This document shows, one piece after another, positions 6,617-8,445 of a stretch of 8,445 nt of DNA (position 1 is the first letter of the stretch; each line of letters starts with the position of its first letter). Position numbers and translations under genes: made by a program. The stretch spans positions 1-8,445 of the forward strand of contig JAUXBW010000092.1 of the NCBI GenBank assembly GCA_030619185.1. The letters run 5' to 3'. The DNA is from Methyloprofundus sp. Lineage in GTDB: Bacteria > Pseudomonadota > Gammaproteobacteria > Methylococcales > Methylomonadaceae. The notes beneath the pieces are model-generated. The model saw only the letters and a list, made by a program, of their open reading frames with translations, did no database searches and had not been told where the DNA came from.

Positions 6617-6748
6617 ATGACCCTCACAAACACAGCTGTCAAAGGGGCTAAGCCCAAAGAAAAAAATTACAAAATTAGTGACGAAAAAGGCATGCATTTG
6701 CTTGTTAAGTCTAATGGCGGAAAATATTTTAGGTTTAATTACCGTATA
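6617..6748 (+). pseudogene. Truncated tyrosine integrase (N-terminal arm-binding domain only)
   Basis: The first ~43 residues, MTLTNTAVKGAKPKEKNYK through FRFNYR, match the start of DUF4102-type (P4-like) tyrosine recombinases: LTDTxIKxAKP, then a KLSDGxGLxLLV-like turn (here KISDEKGMHLLV) and KYFRFNYR. After about 6748 the frame stays open to a TGA at 6860-6862 but loses all resemblance. The core-binding and catalytic domains (R-H-R-Y) are absent from the window. Intact proteins of this group are about 400 residues. The ATG at 6617 has only a weak AGG upstream. It sits on the tRNA-Leu side of the debris, pointing away from the tRNA, consistent with an integrative element that once used this tRNA. 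It is non-functional as it stands. Confidence 0.75.
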
Positions 6749-6802
6749 TTCTTCAAGATATTGAATGTTATAAATATTTATAGTTTGAGTAGTATATTTC
6801 GA
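6749..6802. other. AT-rich junction segment of unknown origin
   Basis: About 54 bp, very A+T rich, lies between the end of recognisable integrase coding and the end of recognisable transposase coding on the other strand. No frame gives a protein match that I recognise. It may be an insertion-sequence end, a deletion scar or decayed coding sequence. Confidence 0.4.
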
Positions 6803-7150
6803 CAGCCTAGCTTGATCCCCCATATCATGGTTATCAGCCTGTGTTGCTTTTTTGCGGCGTGATGTCCCGCTACGAGATGAGTTACATAAATCGACTTTAG
6901 CTTTGGTATCAATTGATATTCGCAATGAGTCTTCACTCTCTTCAGGCTTTTTATTTACTTTGTGAAGGTTATTAAAAATAGCATCCGTTTCTTTTACTTT
7001 TTTGATCGGCTTGGCCTTTTGTACTCGGCGTAGGCGATAGTCCAAACGGTTCATTATATTTCCAATTGTTTTTTTAGAAGGGAGGTTTTCATCTTGCCAT
7101 CCTTTCTTCGTCATCAAGACTTCCCGCATTGCTTTTGCAGTGATACGGAT
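6803..7150 (-). pseudogene. ISAzo13-type transposase fragment
   Basis: The minus-strand frame contains RITAKAMREVLMTKKGW, LPSKKTIGNIMNRLDYRLRR, VQKAKPIKKVKETDAIF, SLRISIDTKAKV and ADNHDMGDQARL in order. This is the pattern of the middle part of ISAzo13-family (Rhodopirellula-type DDE) transposases, and the aspartate in ISIDTK is the likely first catalytic residue. The N-terminal helix-turn-helix part and the later catalytic D and E are missing. About 116 codons of an expected 400 or so remain. The open frame continues at both ends (7168 down to 6614), but the ends are chance: the distal part is antisense to the integrase remnant. It is a dead fragment left by deletion or by later insertions. 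Confidence 0.7.
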
Positions 7151-7226
7151 GAACAGCAAGAAAAGCATTCCAGTTTTCCTGAAAAATAAACTTTAGAGTG
7201 GTGGGGCTTTGTTGGATAGTTTCCAT
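7146..7226 (-). pseudogene. N-terminal scrap of an IS91-type transposase
   Basis: From an ATG at 7226-7224 the minus strand reads METIQQSPTTLKFIFQENW and then NAFLAVHP. This resembles the first ~27 residues of IS91/IS801-type transposases, which continue into a zinc-binding domain in intact copies. Here the similarity stops and the ISAzo13-like fragment begins in a different frame, so the two pieces abut rather than form a fusion protein. The piece is short and the family call comes from memory of such N-termini, so it is tentative. Confidence 0.45.
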
Positions 7227-7239
7227 GATAGAACTGGAT

Positions 7240-7245
7240 TATAAT
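7240..7245 (+). promoter_or_regulatory. Possible -10 element upstream of the nuclease gene
   Basis: A perfect TATAAT lies 97 bases before the preferred nuclease start, but no -35 at proper spacing and no TGn extension are visible. The same site reads TATAAT on the minus strand one base offset (TTATAA centre), so it could instead belong to the IS91-type remnant. Weak evidence. Confidence 0.2.
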
Positions 7246-7341
7246 CAACTCTGTGAGAAAAGGAATGTCTATTTTTTTGAGAATAGAACATCAGTGCTTT
7301 TGATTTTTTGCCCGATAGGGCATCATGTTTTTAAACCACAA

Positions 7342-8169
7342 ATGATAAATACAATGATTTATAGGATAAGCCTGTTACTATTATTTGCTCAGTTGAGTTT
7401 TGCAGGCGATATTTATCATTGGACGGATGCACAAGGGCGACAGCATTATTCGGATAAAAAACATCCAGACGCTAAAGAATTTAAACTTACTGAAGATTTT
7501 AGCTATTATATTGTTCAAAAAGTCTATGACGGCGATACTCTTTTATTAAATGATGGTCGAAAAATACGCTTATTAGGTATTAACACGCCTGAAATAGAGC
7601 ATTCCAGGCAAGCAGCACAAACGGGGGGGGATGTTGCACGAAAATGGCTCACTGAGCAATTATTATCCCGCAGAGTCAGGCTAGAATTTGATCAGCAAAA
7701 ACAGGATAAATATAAGCGTTATTTAGCGCATATTTTTACCGGGCAAGAGGAGCATATCAATCTTGAGTTGGTACGGTTAGGCTTAGCTACGACAAGTATC
7801 TATCCGCCTAATCTAAAGTATGTACCTGAATTACTAGCAGCTGAACAATCCGCAGAAGCGAAACAGCTTGGGATCTGGCAGTTTTTGGACTATGCCTCAA
7901 AATCAGGTAGCGAATTAAATAATAAAAACAAGCGCGGCTGGCAACGTATTACAGGGCAGGTGATACAGATTAAAAATACCGCTAAAAACAGTTATTTAAA
8001 AATGACCGGTAATTTTGAGGTACGCATCAAAAAGAGATATTTACAGTACTTTGATATACTAGAATTATTAAAAGGACAAAAAATAGAAGTCAGGGGCTGG
8101 GTTAAGAAATATAAAAAGGGTTTTACCATGTTAGTGAAACACCCCGGCGCAATTAAAATATTAGAATAA
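7342..8169 (+). CDS. Exported DUF4124 / staphylococcal-nuclease-like protein with C-terminal OB-like domain
   Basis: Probably a secreted or periplasmic nuclease of 275 residues. A signal peptide (MINTMIYRISLLLLFAQLSFA, in two parts, about 1-21) is followed by a DUF4124 motif (IYHWTDAQGRQHYSD, about 24-38), then a TNase domain (about 54-190). DGDT (63-66) holds D65, the counterpart of Ca ligand D21 in staphylococcal nuclease. IRLLGINTPE holds catalytic R76 and E84, and KYKRYLAHI holds R126. The second Ca ligand, usually Asp, is N81. A C-terminal ~75 residues (GQVIQIKNT, then LKGQKIEVRGWV and HPGAIKI) look like an OB-fold nucleic-acid-binding domain. The frame is open back to 7198, but that stretch overlaps the IS91 remnant and would bury the signal peptide, so 7342 (or ATG 7354) is preferred; no strong Shine-Dalgarno helps decide. 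It is a lone gene between mobile-element debris, with no terminator seen after it. Confidence 0.85.
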   Translation: MINTMIYRISLLLLFAQLSFAGDIYHWTDAQGRQHYSDKKHPDAKEFKLTEDFSYYIVQKVYDGDTLLLNDGRKIRLLGINTPEIEHSRQAAQTGGDVARKWLTEQLLSRRVRLEFDQQKQDKYKRYLAHIFTGQEEHINLELVRLGLATTSIYPPNLKYVPELLAAEQSAEAKQLGIWQFLDYASKSGSELNNKNKRGWQRITGQVIQIKNTAKNSYLKMTGNFEVRIKKRYLQYFDILELLKGQKIEVRGWVKKYKKGFTMLVKHPGAIKILE

Positions 8170-8173
8170 AACG

Positions 8174-8188
8174 GTGCGAAGTATAAGT
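8174..8188 (+). repeat. Second copy of the 15-base motif found at 1648-1662
   Basis: GTGCGAAGTATAAGT is identical to 1648-1662. At this site the left palindromic arm seen upstream of ftsH is missing, so this would be a half-element. It lies just after the nuclease stop codon. Confidence 0.45.
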
Positions 8189-8209
8189 ATAGACATTCTA
8201 CATACCCTA

Positions 8210-8340
8210 ATGTTTAAAGAGTTACTGAGTGCTTGTGCGATTCTACTGACTTTAATCGCCTTTTTTCCCTATATACGTTCTATTTTACAAGGGAAAACCA
8301 GGCCTCATGCTTTTTCCTGGGTGACCTGGAGTGTAACCGT
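8210..8340 (+). pseudogene. SemiSWEET/PQ-loop-like membrane protein, truncated after ~43 codons
   Basis: The ATG at 8210 opens MFKELLSACAILLTLIAFFPYI followed by RSILQGKTRPHAFSWVTWSVT. This resembles the start of small (about 85-90 residue) bacterial membrane proteins related to SemiSWEET: one transmembrane helix (about 5-22) ending in a P-Y step, a short basic loop and the beginning of a second helix (FSWVTW). After T43 (base 8338) the resemblance stops, and the frame reads on through unrelated sequence to TAA 8399-8401. The missing remainder should encode about two further helices. A GTG 12 codons upstream is a less likely start, because it overlaps the 15-base repeat. No clear Shine-Dalgarno is visible. 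The transport function is unproven, and the gene is broken here, probably by an insertion sequence. Confidence 0.55.
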
Positions 8341-8375
8341 TCAGTCCCCCCGCCTTAATAAGGTGATGATATGGA

Positions 8376-8434
8376 CTCCTCTCTCTCCAACGGTGCGATA
8401 ATACACCTTCGAGAAATAACGGAGCAAAGAGGAG
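8376..8434 (+). promoter_or_regulatory. Leader hairpin that would hide the downstream ribosome binding site
   Basis: CTCCTCT (8376-8382) is the exact complement of AGAGGAG (8428-8434), the Shine-Dalgarno of the ORF starting at 8441. Extended arms GGACTCCTCT / AGAGGAGCCC match at 9 of 10 positions. A smaller GGTG/CACC stem (8392-8395, 8404-8407) nests inside. Transcripts entering from upstream could fold so that translation is blocked. Confidence 0.4.
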
Positions 8435-8440
8435 CCCGAC

Positions 8441-8445
8441 ATGAA
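8441..8445 (+). CDS. Start of an ORF cut by the window edge
   Basis: Only ATGAA is visible. The call rests on a strong Shine-Dalgarno (AGAGGAG at 8428-8434) six bases upstream. It is probably the first ORF of the presumed insertion sequence, but no protein sequence is available to confirm this. Confidence 0.35.

Larger units (their letters stand above)
8341..8445 (+). mobile_element. Presumed left end of an insertion sequence (continues past window)
   Basis: Homology of the upstream membrane gene ends at about 8338-8341, and what follows looks like a short untranslated leader leading to a new start codon. An intact ribosome site and ATG appear at 8427-8443, the layout of an insertion sequence's first ORF. 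The exact end is uncertain: candidates are near 8341-8343 or at a TG further in (8364). I cannot name the family from the bases available. Confidence 0.4.

Noticed and set aside
6614..7168. 184-codon minus-strand ORF read as one intact novel protein
   Set aside because: Only 7150-6803 has transposase similarity. The distal third is the reverse complement of the integrase remnant and the start lies inside an IS91-like scrap.
7198..7341. N-terminal extension of the nuclease ORF back to GTG 7198
   Set aside because: It overlaps the IS91-like remnant on the other strand and would place a clear signal peptide about 50 residues inside the protein.

Overview
The window looks like a chromosomal segment of a gammaproteobacterium of moderate to low GC. 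The housekeeping gene order greA / yhbY (divergent) / rlmE / ftsH / glmM / tpiA / secG / tRNA-Leu(GAG) is the classic gammaproteobacterial block (Pseudomonas-type order, with tpiA between glmM and secG). The protein sequences and the style of the mobile-element debris resemble Methylococcales (methanotrophs). That genus-level guess is an inference from memory, not a search result.

Positions 1-6499 are the conserved block. The 3' end of greA is cut by the window edge. It is followed by a 260-bp gap, then yhbY on the minus strand, divergent from rlmE. A palindrome-rich spacer with an extended -10 promoter precedes ftsH. A good intrinsic terminator lies between ftsH and glmM, and then glmM, tpiA, secG and a tRNA-Leu gene run on tightly to a second terminator. 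The genes serve transcript elongation (GreA), large-subunit ribosome maturation (YhbY, RlmE), membrane proteolysis (FtsH), cell-wall precursor synthesis (GlmM), glycolysis (TpiA), protein export (SecG) and translation (tRNA-Leu). folP, normally between ftsH and glmM, is absent, and rimP-nusA-infB, normally just beyond the tRNA, do not follow.

Positions 6500 to about 7226 are a mobile-element graveyard attached to the 3' side of the tRNA. It holds the first ~43 codons of a tyrosine integrase behind a cluster of GTACCATCA repeats, then on the opposite strand an internal fragment of an ISAzo13-type transposase, and abutting it in another frame the first ~27 codons of an IS91-type transposase. 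None is intact. The simplest reading is an old integrative element at tRNA-Leu, later eroded by insertion-sequence traffic.

Positions 7342-8169 encode an exported DUF4124 / staphylococcal-nuclease-like / probable OB-fold protein. After it comes a small membrane protein of SemiSWEET/PQ-loop appearance (8210 to about 8338) whose reading frame is cut off, apparently by the left end of another insertion sequence. The first ORF of that element begins at 8441 with a strong ribosome binding site that is complementary to an upstream leader segment. I found no convincing wholly new system. The items most worth a second look are the integrase-proximal repeat array, the nested transposase junction, the loss of folP, the acidic repeat tail of SecG, the Asp-to-Asn change in the nuclease, and the self-sequestering leader at the right edge.
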